DNA from: Rusavskia elegans
Taxonomy: Eukaryota > Ascomycota > Lecanoromycetes > Teloschistales > Teloschistaceae
Direction: 5' to 3'
NCBI GenBank assembly: GCA_011316305.1
Contig: SAUG01000057.1
Location: 124,001 to 188,000, forward strand
Length of the DNA: 64,000 bases
Shown: piece by piece, positions 36,390 to 49,092 of the stretch
Layout: each line of letters opens with the position of its first letter
Numbering within the stretch: position 1 is the stretch's first letter
Notes under the pieces: generated by a model
Database searches by the model: none
What the model saw: the letters and a program-made list of their open reading frames with translations, nothing else
What the model was told of the DNA's origin: nothing
Program-made: the position numbers and the translations under genes

Positions 36390-36815
36390 GCCTGGTGGCG
36401 CAGCGGCAACGCTGCGTGACCGGGAGGTCCAACGGATCCAGCGCTCTTCGGAATTAGCGGAGTTAATCCGGCGGGTCGGGGGTTCGAATCCCTCGAAGGC
36501 CAACCCCAATACTTGAGTTTTTTCTATCGATAAAGTCGATTTTATACAGAGTTTTTATATAGAAGGTTTATACAGTGGATCGTCTTAGCTTAAAATAGCT
36601 GGCTCGATCGAAGTAAATTGAATTAATTAAAGTTAAATAGACCACGATTTCCCTCTAGGTTTTAGTCTAGGTCTAGCTCTTTCGGGAGTTCTTTATTCGA
36701 GTCTTCGGTAAAATATTTAAATACCAGAAAATAATTGCGTAATCTGAACGGTTTAGCGCCTCTAGCGTTAAAATTCGTGAAAGACTAAAATCAAAATTCG
36801 AATGATTAGTCGTAT
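36390..36815 (+). repeat. tRNA-headed SINE, copy 1 (best preserved)
   Basis: The head (36390-36505) has a Pol III A box (TGGCGCAGCGG at about 36395) and a perfect B box (GGTTCGAATCC, 36481-36491). It also has a strong hairpin CGCAGCG-GCAA-CGCTGCG and keeps CA/TG, unlike its surroundings. The ~310 bp tail (with ATATAGAAGGTTTATA and GTAATCTGAACGG-like words) recurs in the copies at 50505-50928, 53190-53530 and 53887-54253. The box spacing (~85 bases) is longer than in a plain tRNA and the acceptor stem pairs over only four bases, so it is a SINE rather than a working tRNA gene. Confidence 0.8.
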
Positions 36816-36829
36816 AAATAAACTATTTT

Positions 36830-38400
36830 ATTAATAGTAGTCTTTTACGCCGTTTAATATAGAATATTTAGGCTATAGTATATATTTCTAGTAATAGGAC
36901 TTTTTCTATTATTATATTCTTTATCGAAAATAATTATTATTAATCTATCGCTATCGCGTTAGCGGCCTATTATATCCGGAAATAATCTCGATATATAAAA
37001 TATATCGCGTCTTTCTACTAATAGTAAAAGGTTAGTTCTATTATTTTTAGAGTTTTTAAACTTTATAAAAGATTTCTTAGACCTTTCCGTTATACGTCGA
37101 TATAAAATATAGTTAATTCGAACCGTTTATAATAAAAACGTTTTAATACTGAAGTTTTATTCGTATAAATTTAACTTCTACTAAAATATAGATAGTATTA
37201 TTTAGATTTATCAATTAATATCTTTATAATCCGACCTTTTAGATAGTAGATTAGCTAGGTTCGTTTTTTCTAAATAATAGAAAATATCGAAAACTATAGT
37301 AGCTAAATTAATAATCTAGCGATATTATCGAATATTAAATTCTTTAACTTTTATAAAATTCCGGAAATTATTATAATCTATCTGGATTTTTACTATATAC
37401 TTTATTTCTTTAAAATAATATCTCTAGTACTTGAATACTTTAATAATAGCGAGTAATTCGATATTATTCGTCTTATAATTATATTTAATAGAAAAAATTT
37501 TCTTCGACTAGAATATAATTAGACGTTAGTAACTACTTTTAATAGATTAAAATATAATTTTAGCTAATCCGATTTTAGAAATATTATTTCCGATACAGAT
37601 TTCTTTTTCTAGATCGAAATACTATAATATTCCGGCGGTATTAAAAGTACGTTTTAGTTTTTTAAAATCTTTTAGATTTTAATGGTCTAGCGAAACGGTT
37701 CCGACTTTTTTCTACTAATATTCTCTATAGATAGATATATTAAATGCGTAATAATTTAATAATATTAGTAAATGAAACGCCGGTAAAAATTTATAAAATC
37801 TAAAAAGATCTATATCTTCCGGTTAATTTTTAGAACTAGCTATTTTTAATAGATATTAATTTTTCCGGGTTTCTTAATATACCTTCTATAGATATAATAA
37901 AGTCTAGAAACTTGATACTTTCGATATTAAAAATTTACTTTTTAATATTAAAATATAGCTATCTATTATAAAGTTTCTAAACGATTTACCGGATATAATT
38001 CTAATATTTTTTTCCGATTTATAAAAGATTAGAATACTATCTAGATAAACTATATAGTAAAGGTTAACTAGTTTTTCTAGAACTCTATTAATATAGATTT
38101 AGAATTTTATAGATATATTAATAAAATCGAAAAATATAATTAAAGATTCGAAATATCTATATTTTATATAAAATACGGTATTATATTTATTATTTACATT
38201 AATTATAATTCGGTAATAGGTATATTTAATATTATATAGTAAAAAATATTTTATTTTAGATAATCGATCTAGGATTTTAGAAATAAAAAGTAAAATATAA
38301 TAGTTTTTGATCGTTATTTCATTAAAACCTCTATAGTCGATATATAAATGAAAACTACTATTTTTCTTTAATATAAAAAAAATCAAAACTTCTATAGAAA
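36830..38400 (-). pseudogene. RIP-decayed Ty3/gypsy RT-RNase H fragment B
   Basis: The minus strand reads as gypsy pol. 38386-38099 is still open for 95 codons and contains YIDYRGFNEITIKNYYILL, LDRLSKIKYF and the segment leading to the RT palm. YLDSILIF (the YLDD box) lies near 38040. RNase H with FNTAGILQYFDLEKEI is near 37620, and a YNYKTNNIELLAIIKVFKYQ segment is near 37450. The element is truncated at both ends: no protease, integrase or LTR was recognised. It is a different piece from fragment A and ends beside the SINE. Confidence 0.82.
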
Positions 38401-38421
38401 ATATATAATAATAGATCTAGC

Positions 38422-38787
38422 TAGATTGACCGTCGGGTCGGATTTCGAATCCGGGTTAGCTAACCCGACACGACCTATTAAAACGAGATTTTAGCGCTAA
38501 ACTCTAGTATAAAAGTAGAATTCTAATATAAAAGTTATATAAATAATTTAAAGAAATTCTAATTAATTAACTACGCTAGCTAGAAAGGTCCTAGTTGGAT
38601 TATTTATATTATCTAATTATATTACCTTTATATATTCTTAATATATTAATTAATTATTATATTATATCATTAATTAATTAAAAAAAAGGTTTAGCGGGTT
38701 TCTATCGGATATCCGGATTCGACTCGGACCTAACCGTTTAGCGGGTCGAACCGGTTCGACTCGCTAAAAAATCGAGTCGGATTCGAC
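38422..38787. mobile_element. Probable hAT MITE (366 bp)
   Basis: The left end TAGATTGACCGTCGGGTCGG matches the right terminus of the hAT element at 46887 (minus strand). The right end has the mirrored GAGTCGGATTCGAC. GATCTAGC occurs directly before 38422 and directly after 38787 and may be the 8-bp target duplication, but the right terminus is then shorter than in related copies. It contains much CGGGTC/GACCCG sequence. Confidence 0.5.
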
Positions 38788-39940
38788 GATCTAGCTCTTT
38801 TTTAAAACGCTATTTAAATAATTTTATAGTTTAATAAATTTACGTTTAGATAGACTATAGATTAGATTTTATAGCGGATTTCTCCTATCTAAATTAACTA
38901 TATTATCGGTATTTTTAAACGATAGTAGAAAATTTACTAAATATATAAATATTATAACCTCGATTTCTTTATATATAGATTCCGAAATCGGTTCGGCCCG
39001 CTATATATTTTTATTATTTTTATTTTTATCGCCGTTAGCTTCTATCTATACTACGGTATCGTTATTAAATCTCGTATATACGGCGGTAATCGATATTATA
39101 TATACTAATATATATATCTCGGCCTATAATATATAAATAAAAACTACTAATAAATCGATATTAAAGCGGATTTAATATTTTATATCCGTTTTAGTATCTT
39201 ATACTATTTTATTAGAGATAGGAAATCGCTATTACTTTAATTTTAGATTTTTAACTATATATATCTGATATAAAGCTAATATATCTAGAAAAATACTATA
39301 TTTATCTATCGTATCTAGAATATAGAATTGTAGTATATATTTTTTCCGACAATTTTAACTATCTATTATTATCTAGTTAAAATATTTTTTCTATAATAAA
39401 TGAATGACGTACTAACTTCTAATCTATTATAAATAAAGTTTTTCTATTTTTTAAATAGATTCTAGATCGTATTAAATAATAGAAGATTATAAAAAAATAT
39501 TAATCTAGAAGTATATATTCAGAATTACTTTAGTTTTACTATATTCTTTTACTAGTAATTCGATAAATATCTTTATTAAAAGACCGTTTTTTATTTTGAA
39601 TTACTTATTCTAGACTATTATCGAAGCTATAACTAGTTTTTTTGATTTTTTAACGAGTTAGTATAACTAAAATTACCTTTTACTATATTAATAGTAGGCT
39701 TTTTAAATAATTTAATTACTATTACTACGAAGATTATAAACTTTCTAGTTATTTTAACTATAATTCTATTTTTTAAACTAATTTTAAAACTAATAATCTA
39801 TAATACTATAAATAGAGTATATATTAGATTTATTATTTATTTTACGTTTTCTAGAATTATTATTATTTATATTAGAAGTATTTCTTTTACTAATATTAGA
39901 AGTATTTCTTTTACTAATATTATTCCGACTATTTTATAAT
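38788..39940. other. RIP-mutated unresolved stretch
   Basis: AT-rich. A tandem duplication of AGAAGTATTTCTTTTACTAAT is visible at 39870-39920, just before the hAT element. No protein family is recognised. Confidence 0.4.
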
Positions 39941-42009
39941 TAGTCTGGCCATTTCGGTACGGGTTCCCGTCGGTACTACGGAAACCCGACCCGAGTTTTA
40001 GCGAGTCGGTTCGACCCGACCCGACTTATAATTATATTAGATAGTCGAATACGAAAGTAATTACGGGTAATATAAAACGGTAATATATTCTATTTAATAC
40101 TAGTTTATATAACGGTTACCTATAAATATTAGCTTATATACCGGTATAATATAAATAATATTATCTTTTCCTAAATAATTCTATAGACGTATATTTTTTT
40201 TCTAGAACTTTTAATTCTTCCGAGCTTATTATAGACTAGCTATTATTATATCTTCGGCTATACCTCTAGATTCTATATTAACCTTTTAATAAACCAGGCG
40301 TCTTTCTACTAAATAGTAACACGCTTAGTATAGATTACAGCTAGTTAATAATCTATAAAAAATAAATATAGTCGGATATATATAGTAATATAGTAAAGTA
40401 ATATATTTATTTATTAGAAAAGTAATTATATATTCCTCTATCGTATTCTATAGAGCTACTAACGCTATTCTTTATATCCTATCGATCCCCCTATTTATAT
40501 TTATAGTAGCGACGTCGGCAAGGATTTCGCGATATAGTCTAGTAAAAGGTACTTTAGAAATAAAAGATTCGAAGCCTTTCTAGTATCTATAGATTTTTCG
40601 AAGAATAACGGTTCTAGGCTTCTATTTATATTTTTTTCGATAGATTATTAGCCAGACTGTTTAGAATATATTATCCTAGAATATTACCGGTACTATAGCG
40701 CTATAAAATTTCCTTTTACCTTTCCTTTTACTTTTCCCGATTCTATTTCCTCGAATCTTTACTATACTTCTATAGGACGGAATTAATTTCTTACCTAGAA
40801 TAGTTTTAACGTTATTATACGATTAATTATATTACTTTAATATATTACCTCTATTTAGATTCGTACGTACTATATATTATACTACGATAAATAAAAGGAA
40901 CGAAAGACTAATAATAGAGTAAAGTATAATACGGTACGGTATATAGTATATTAATATCTTATTATAGTAGTTAATTATTAAAGAATAGAAGATTAGAAGT
41001 AAAGTAAAAGTAATCGTCGGCTATACTATAGCTAGAAGGTTAGGGCTTTAAACGAACCTATATACTTCTAAAAACTTTTAGCGTATTCTACTACTATAAT
41101 ACGTAGGGTCTTTAGATAATTCTATAGCTACTAATTATATTACCCTACTATATTATTTAGTATACTATCTACTATATCTGAATTAAAACCGCTATCTACG
41201 AAATCTAAATTAATTATAAGCTATAAACGCGGTAAAGAGTAGTCCGATACCGAATATAAACTCTATAAGAAATAGAGTATAGACCGTATTACGATATATA
41301 AATATCTTAAGAAATTTAAGGGAACTAATTTCTAGAAAAGCGTAGATATAGGGACAAGGGCTATATTAGAATAAAACGCTAGAAATTAGGAAATAGACTA
41401 TAGAGTTAAAAAAGGGATCTATAGTAACATAATAAGATAATATATATTATACTAAGTACTGATCTATATATAGTATTATACTACGAGAACGATCTATATA
41501 CTAAAGCTCTTATAGAAACTATAGAAAAGACGATAACTATTAAGTAGATAAAGTAGGAGCAGAGCGAAGTAATATAATAGAGTAATATATCGAATATAAA
41601 TAGAACTATCTAATATAGGAATATTTATTTCTAATACTTTTTTTAGTTTAATATAGCTATTAACGGTCCGAATAGAGTAATTTTAACGAAGTATATAGCT
41701 TTAATTATTAACTTTATCTAGTAACGAGTTATCTATTATACCGACCTCTAAAAACTTTAGTCTACTAGAATTCTAGACCCTTTAGAAAAATAGACGGCGT
41801 TTACTAAAGAATTTAGTTATAGCGGAAATACGGCTAATAAGTATATTAAGTCTTTCTATAGAAAAGAGGATAAGAATAGCGATAATATCGTTAAAATTAA
41901 TAAAAAAGATTAGATAGTAGAGATATATTCTTCTATACGGGATAATATTAAGTTTAGAGATAATAAAAGTTTAGTTAGAAGTATTAATTTTAATAGTCAG
42001 GATAAAGAT

Positions 42010-42145
42010 ATAGAAGAGAACAAGGATAAAAATAAAGATAAGGATAAAGATAAAAATAAAGATAAGGATAAAGATAAAAATAAAAATAAGGATAAAGATA
42101 AAGATAAAAATAAAGATAAAAATAAAAATAAAGATATAGAAGCCG
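42010..42145 (+). repeat. GATAAR/AATAAA hexamer repeat within the hAT element
   Basis: Long purine-rich tandem hexamers (GATAAG, GATAAA, AATAAA) read forward as alternating Asp/Asn-Lys. A shorter version lies at 34850-34880 in the second hAT fragment, so the tract has expanded or contracted between copies. Confidence 0.75.
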
Positions 42146-42289
42146 AAGACGAAAAGGATAAAAATATAAAGGAGATTATTAAGCTCTTTAACTAGTTATC
42201 TATATCTAGGAATAGTAGATTTAGATAAATATATTACTTCGATATATTACTATATTATTAATAAAAGAATAAATTTTATCTAAATAAAA

Positions 42290-44030
42290 TTTTTTAATAT
42301 AGATTTTAATTATTAAACTAATTCAAACTCTCTTTTTATCCTAAAATAAATATAAAGAGACTAAGGCTCTAATATAGAGTAAATCTGATATCTATATAGT
42401 AGATTTAGTAATAAACTTATAAAAGATTAATAATAGAAAATAAGAAATTAATATAATAATTTTAAATCTTTATATAATAAATACTTTAATTTTATATTTA
42501 ATTATATATTAATTATTATTTATATTACTATCTTTATATTAAACTTTAGTAAGATAATACAATTTAGAATATAATAAGCAATTTCTATAGAATTAAATTA
42601 AATTTCGAAATTTTAACTAAAATTTTATAAAAGTATATTATATAAATCTATTAGAAAAAAAGAATTAATAATTATTATTTTACAAATATATTCGATATAT
42701 TCTAATAAGGTTTTTACCTATATTTAATTTTTTTACTATTTAATAAACCTTTCTTAAAATATAAAGTTTCTATTTAAAATATTAAATTTTTAATTTTTTT
42801 TAATTTTATTCTATTTATTAAAGCCTAAATTAATTTAGATAATCTAGTAACTAATTTACTAGTATATTACAGAATTGAAAACAATATATTAATATTATAA
42901 TAGTAATAATAAATATAATAATTCTAGAATATATATATTAATTTATTAAATTTATTAAAAAACTAAATTTATAAATATTTCGTTATTTAATTTACTATAC
43001 TAAACAATAGTTATATTATAAAGTAAATAGTATTAATATATACTCTATAATATTAAAATTTATAATCCAATTTATATTTACTAATAAATAAATAATATTA
43101 AATAATTCTATTTAAATATTATAAAATAGTAGATATTTTAATATAGTTTTATAATATATTAACTTACTATTTAAATTATCATATAGAAAGTTATTATTTT
43201 AGATATTTATATATATTTAAATTATATCTATAATTAATCTAGATTTATTTTTTAAATTTCTATCTAAATTAACAATTTATAGATACTAATTTCTATTTAT
43301 AAAAATATTATAATATAATAGATAGATATTCGAATATTAATCATTTATATTATTAAAATAGTATTATTAATTTTTATAAAAAGAAAATTTAATATAAATT
43401 TTTTTTTTATAAATTTCTTTAAATTTATCTAATTATTTTATTTAATCTATTTATTTAAAACTAAATTAATTTTTATATTTTATATTAAACTACTTTTTAT
43501 ATTAGTAAAATATATTTTTAATTAATTATAAAATAGAATTATTTAATATAATAAATTATAACGAAATTTATAAAATTAAATATATTATATATAGGTTTTT
43601 TATTATTATTTTAAAAATAGAATTTAAAAAAAATCGTTATTAAAATTTTTATCTAATTTCTAATCTTTTAAACTCTATTATATAAATTTTAAATAATAGA
43701 TAAAACTTAATATTATTAAAATTTAAAATAGAAATAAATAATTTAATTTATTTAATTATTTCTATTAACTAAAATCAACTATTTTTTAGCTATACCGTTT
43801 ATATTAGTCTTTAATTCTAGGAAATATATAAAAAAAAAGGTTTTTTAATTTATAAATAATTTAATTTAATCTATTTATCTATTTTTATATAAATTATTAG
43901 ATTAATTAATAAAATAGATTTAATAGAATATTTTTCGTTTAAATCTTTAAAAGACTAGACTATTTAAAATTTAATATTTAAATATACGAAATTTTAGAAA
44001 TAGATATTTTTTTTCTAAACTAAAGAATAC
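42290..44030. mobile_element. Extremely AT-rich insertion inside the hAT element
   Basis: The related hAT fragment reads straight from the equivalent of 42290 to that of 44030 (see 34990-35040), so this ~1.75 kb is a later insertion. It is the most AT-rich part of the window, almost without G or C runs. No coding frame or clear terminal repeat survives, so the class is unknown. Confidence 0.55.
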
Positions 44031-44039
44031 TTAAATTAA

Positions 44040-46640
44040 TCTATTTAAAATATTCCTAAACTCCTCTTTAAAGGAATCTTGTTCTCTAGATAGAATTCTA
44101 TCTTCTAGTTCTACCCGGTTATATATATTCTATAGTTCCTTTAAAGTTTCTTTTACTTCCAGACCTATAGTACGGTTATAGTACTTAATTATTATTATCT
44201 GCTCTATATACTCTAGAGTTATTTAGGCTTAATCCTACTAATAAACTCTCCTCGTAAAACTAAAAGTCCGCTTTATTCCTACCGAGGATATTAGATAAAT
44301 AAGAATATCGCGAGCTATCTATACTAGTTTTAGAAAATTCGAAGCGTTATTTTTCTAGAATATCTAATTTAGATTCTCTTCGGTAGTATTAACGCGAAGA
44401 TATCGATTAGCTTCGGAAGTAACTGCTCGAAGATACTAGAATTATAGAAAAATACTATTTAAAGTAGATAAAGTAGACTTTAGACTAATTAGTAAAGTTA
44501 TAATATATTACCCTTTTATATTACTTTATTTTCTTCTATATAGCGGGTTTTAGGCTTTAATAGATTAATAGGCTCTCTATAGTACTTAGTAAAGTACTCT
44601 TTAAACTCGGTCCGATACCTATCTTTATATCCTAAAAAGTCTTCTATTTTTTATTATTATCTTCTTTATCCTAGTCTCGATAAAAGCTAAACTTTACTAT
44701 AGAATCCAGAATATTTATAATATTATAAATAAATCTACTCTTACCTTTAATACGAGAATAGTATTTTATAAACTTTTTATTAGTATTATTATAAGCTATT
44801 AGTATTATTTTATTATTAGCGTAGTTCGATAATCGAACTACTTCCTCTATTCTAGCAAGATAATTAAAAATAGTACCGTAAAGTCGGAATACTAAATAAA
44901 CTCTAACGCCCGTAATTTTTAAAACCAATAAAGTAATTTTATAGAACGGCTGTAATATACTACCTATAAAGAAAAGAGATTACTATTTATCTATATTTAA
45001 GGTAATCTCTTATATTTATAGGTCTTGCGAATTCTTTTCTATAAATTTATTAATAAAATAGCGTAATTAATATACCCGATAAATTATAAGATACGTCGAA
45101 TTCTATCGAATACGAATATCTTAAATTATATTCCTAGATTAGGAATTAGGATCGACCCTTTTCTAGATTTCTTTAAAGCGAAATTTATATTAAAGGGAGA
45201 CGGAAATATAGACTATAATAGTATAAGCCTAAAATAAATATTAGTTTTAAAACTTCTAAATTTATATTACCTACGTATATTACCTTTCTTACGATACTTA
45301 ATAGGCCAGTACTAATAGTTCTAACTTGCTCTTTACCTAGTTTTTAGATAAAATCGTCGCTAATTACTTATAATCTAATAGCTTTAATAAAGTTTTAGGC
45401 TACTAGATTAATTATATAAACTAGATAAAATAGGGAGTTTTAGACTCGATTCTATCGGCTATTAAGCCGAGTAAGAGTTTTTTTAAACTCTTTTTTTAAT
45501 ATAGTATTAGAACTGGTATTATCGGTAATAATACCTAGAAGCTTCGGCCTAAACTAGAAAAATTCTAAAAGCTTTAATAGCTCCTAATACTATAAACGGC
45601 TAGAGTAATTAGTAGAAAAGGGTATAAATCCAATTAGACGTTCCTAAAGTTAAAAATAAATATTAATCTAATATACGAGTACTCCTAAATATACGACTTT
45701 TTATAAATTTAACTAAATATCTAATATAAGGGAAATACGTTTTAAGGTTTTTAAATCAGATTTAATTTACTCGCGGATAATATTATAGCTGTTGAAAACT
45801 ATCTACGTAAATCGTATACAGCCGATAAATTTTATATCTGGACGAAGTATTTATAGTAGTAGCCTAAATCTCTTATTTTCGATAGTCCGAACTAGTAGAT
45901 TTAGATCTAAAAAAGTTTTATATAGGTATTTATTCTATACGGTTTAGTCGAAAGTGGATATAAATTTAATATAGCTCTTTTTTTATAATTAAAATAAGCT
46001 TTATATTACCTCTTTATATTACTATTAGCTACTTATACGGATAAGTATTAATTTAATAAAAGACTACGAGTTATATTGCTTAGTTCTTTAGTAAGCGATA
46101 GTATTAAAGTATTTCTTTATAGTAGATATATTAGAAGAATTAGATACTATAGGATAGTCGAGAATTTTAAAACAGTTTTTATATATAATTTTAGGTAGAC
46201 TATCTATTATTAAGGTTACCTAGTAGAATTTCTACTACTATTTCGACTATATTTACCCTATAGCTTTTCTCGACTAGAAAGGATTAACGAGTTTTCTATA
46301 GAATTTCTCCTTAATACCGATAGCTATAAAAATACTAGACTACTAATATTCGAACTTTTTATAGTAATCTAGATCCTATTAAATATACCTATTATTATCT
46401 TAAAAGACTAATACTAGATAGTCGGCTCGAATTTTATTAGTTATATTTTTAATAATCTCTTTTTACTTTTTATATAATCGATTAAATTTTAATAATAAAA
46501 CGCTCGCAGATCGGCTCGCCGTCTGGCTTATAGACTAGCTAGGATAGATCTTATCTAGAGAGGACCCGTTAGAAAAAACCTTGCTAGGCGTAGAAGGATT
46601 AGATATTTTAAAGATTTAGAGTTAATACGATTTATATTTA
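44040..46640 (-). pseudogene. hAT transposase remnant
   Basis: Minus-strand coding remnant of the 39941-46887 element. The open part 44928-44671 and its neighbours have the motif order of the hAT catalytic C-terminal half. The N-terminal half (upstream, to about 46640) is recognisable only as a continuing frame with TAA/TAG stops. A second copy of the 44040-45430 part is at 35040-36389. Confidence 0.7.
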
Positions 46641-46895
46641 GGTAATAGGTAATATAGAAAGGTAATATAGATATATAGGTATTAACTTTAATTATTATTT
46701 ACTACTTAGTAGGAAGGAATCGACGTCTATCTAAATAGTATCTAAAGTATTAATTTAATTTTATAGTAAAAGCGAGGATTTCTTAGTATTATAATATAGG
46801 AAAGAAGGTTTTAGCGGTTTTAACGGGTCGAACCCGGGAACCGAATCGGGTCGGTACTTAGAATAACCCGACCCGACGGTCAGTCTATTTATAAT

Positions 46896-47561
46896 CGATT
46901 TCCCCGGTTTCGGTTTTCTAAATTTTTAAAAACTTCCTTTATTATATAACGGTAGATAAAGTCTATTAATAGAAAAAATCTACTACTAATCTAGTATCAT
47001 TTTATTTATATTCTTTTTTCAGGTAATCTATACTATCTATTTATTATTATTTAAATCTTTTAATGTCGCGTTATAAACGCGTATAGTATACTATAAATCT
47101 AGATAAATTTTAAAAAGAAAAAAAAATCGAATATTGTTTTTCCGATAAAGAAAATAGCTAGACTTCTAATAGTATAAAGAAATTATAAAATTCTAGAATA
47201 CTCTAGTTTTTATTCTAGATTATATAAAGAAATTTTATTACGGTATCAAATAAATAGAATTTAGAAATAATAGTAAAATAGAATTTAAAAAAGTCTATAA
47301 ATTTATTTTATAATATATTATTAAAGATATCTTTATTAATAAAGAAATTTTTCTTTTAAACTAACGGTTTAATTTTTTATCTTTAATAAAGTTTTAAGTC
47401 AATCGAATTTAGTCTATATAAATAGATAAAGCGTCGGATTTATAGAATTAATTTTTATAAAATTCGATCTATTTAAAATACTTTTTAGAAATTATTTTAT
47501 TACTATATTTTTTAGATTTTTTAATTTTAGAACTTTAATAAAATTTATAGCGTTCGTAAAT
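46896..47561 (+). pseudogene. RIP-decayed coding remnant starting MSRYKR
   Basis: From ATG at about 47063 the plus strand reads as one frame for ~165 codons if TAA/TAG are ignored (MSRYKRVQYTINLDKF at the start). It runs until just before the MITE at 47570. The size and basic N-terminus would suit a transposase or gag N-terminus, but I cannot assign it. Confidence 0.35.
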
Positions 47562-47569
47562 ATCTAGTA

Positions 47570-47729
47570 TAGGCTGGCCACTTCGAACCAAAATGGCGAT
47601 TCGACTTCGCGATAAACGTAGCTAACGCGGCTAAATTACTAGTTAAAGTTAGTTTCTTTCCTAATACGGTTAGATACTCGAATCCGAGACACGACCTTAG
47701 GTTCGAAACCCGACAAAACGGCCAGTCTA
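47570..47729. mobile_element. 160-bp hAT MITE with 8-bp TSD ATCTAGTA
   Basis: Ends TAGGCTGGCC and (minus strand) TAGACTGGCC are flanked by identical ATCTAGTA at 47562-47569 and 47730-47737. The interior keeps intact CA/TG words (CCAAAATGG) although the DNA on both sides is RIP-mutated. This fits either a recent insertion or a length below what RIP detects. The termini are those of the hAT element at 39941-46887, which is the likely source of its transposase. Confidence 0.88.
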
Positions 47730-47737
47730 ATCTAGTA

Positions 47738-48480
47738 GCTAGTCTAAAAAAGGTTAATTATTATCTAAAATATAGTTCAAATCTATTATATAAAAATCCT
47801 CTATTTTATAGTATATTTTTAAAAAGATTTTTTTTATTACTATTTAAATTTTTAAAGTTTAAAATCTTTTATTATTATCGGAATCGTTACTATAATTTCT
47901 ATTATTATTCGGATTATTTAGATTATTATTATTATTAGATAGCTAAGCCGGATTAGAATTTCTAAAAATAAAAATTTCTAAAAAAGTATTTCTATTAGAC
48001 TATAACTAATTATTAGACGGTTATTATTAATAGATTTAACTATTTAAAATAATATAGTCTTTCGACGCGCTAGCAACGAAGTTACTATAGAATTCTAATT
48101 AGATTCTCTAAATAATAAAAAATAATCTAAAATTTTCTTTATCGGATATCTTCGGTATAAATAGATTATATTCGTTAAATCGATCTATAATATCTATAAT
48201 CCGCGGTTTAATAACTTTAGCGCTAGTTTATAATAGTTCTATCTAAGGTATTTTACTATAGCTATAACTACTACGAGTACTATTTATCGATTTTAATATA
48301 ATTATAGATAAAAATTAAATATTGGATTAAATATATTAGATTTTATAAATTAGAACTATTAAAGCGATAGTATTTCTAAAATAGAATATAATTATAGACT
48401 AGATAAAAAATATATTATAGAATTTACTTATATTTTAAAAAGGCTAGAATATAACCTAGTAATAAAGAAAAAAAGAAAGC
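47738..48480. other. RIP-mutated unresolved stretch
   Basis: AT-rich, with residual CpG-containing words near 48060 and 48220-48290. No family is recognisable. Confidence 0.35.
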
Positions 48481-48489
48481 GGAAAAGGA

Positions 48490-49092
48490 TCGAAATCCGA
48501 TACGCTAGCGACGTTCTAACGACTAGACGGCGAATTTCGTTTCTAAACGTTTTAATTATATTTCTAAAGCTTATATAACGCGTTTGGCGTTTATATTAAT
48601 AATCTATTTTTACTTTCAATATAATTAATTAAATTTTATTAGTATAACGTTTATAAATCGATTTACTATTTGATTTATAGATTAGCTAAAATAGATCCTA
48701 TTTAAAGAAATTTTTTTTTCTAATTACTCGCTAGACGTATCGGTTTGAAAAACGAATATACGAAAATTAATTAAAGATTTAAATATTTTATTATAGTTTT
48801 AAAGATTTAGAATTAATATAATTGAAATTTAGATAATAAAGATATATAAATATTAACATATATAGTACTTATTATTTAATAGTAAATAATCGCTATCTTT
48901 TTCCATTTATTATCTAAAATATTAATATTATAATATAACCGTATAGTAAAACTGTAAAAACGAGGATTTTTGATATTATAATATAGGAAAAAAGATTTTA
49001 GTAATTTTAACGGATCGAATCCGAGTTTCTAGATTCGATCCGAAATCGAATCGGATCGAATTCTAAAATAATCCGATCCGACGGCCAGTCTA
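48490..49092 (-). mobile_element. Terminal part of another hAT copy
   Basis: 48620-49092 matches the last ~400 bp of the hAT element (46480-46887), including the subterminal GGATCGAATCCGA-type repeats, and ends ATCCGACGGCCAGTCTA. It is followed by TCTTTATT. No matching left end with that flank was found, so only one terminus is supported. Confidence 0.7.

Larger units (their letters stand above)
39941..46887 (-). mobile_element. Complete RIP-dead hAT transposon, TSD TTTATAAT
   Basis: Ends TAGTCTGGCC (39941) and, on the minus strand, TAGACTGACC (46887) are flanked by identical 8-bp TTTATAAT at 39933-39940 and 46888-46895, the duplication length typical of hAT. Subterminal CCCGACCCGA-type repeats lie inside both ends. 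The transposase is on the minus strand. The stretch 44928-44671 is still open for 85 codons and reads like the C-terminal half of fungal hAT transposases (AYNNTNKKFIKYYSRIKGK, YNIINILDS). A ~1.75 kb insertion (about 42290-44030) interrupts it relative to the copy at 34682-36389. RIP is moderate to strong throughout. Confidence 0.85.

Noticed and set aside
36390..36505. Functional tRNA gene
   Set aside because: A and B boxes are present, but the acceptor stem pairs over only four bases, box spacing is long, and the same head plus tail recurs as a dispersed repeat.
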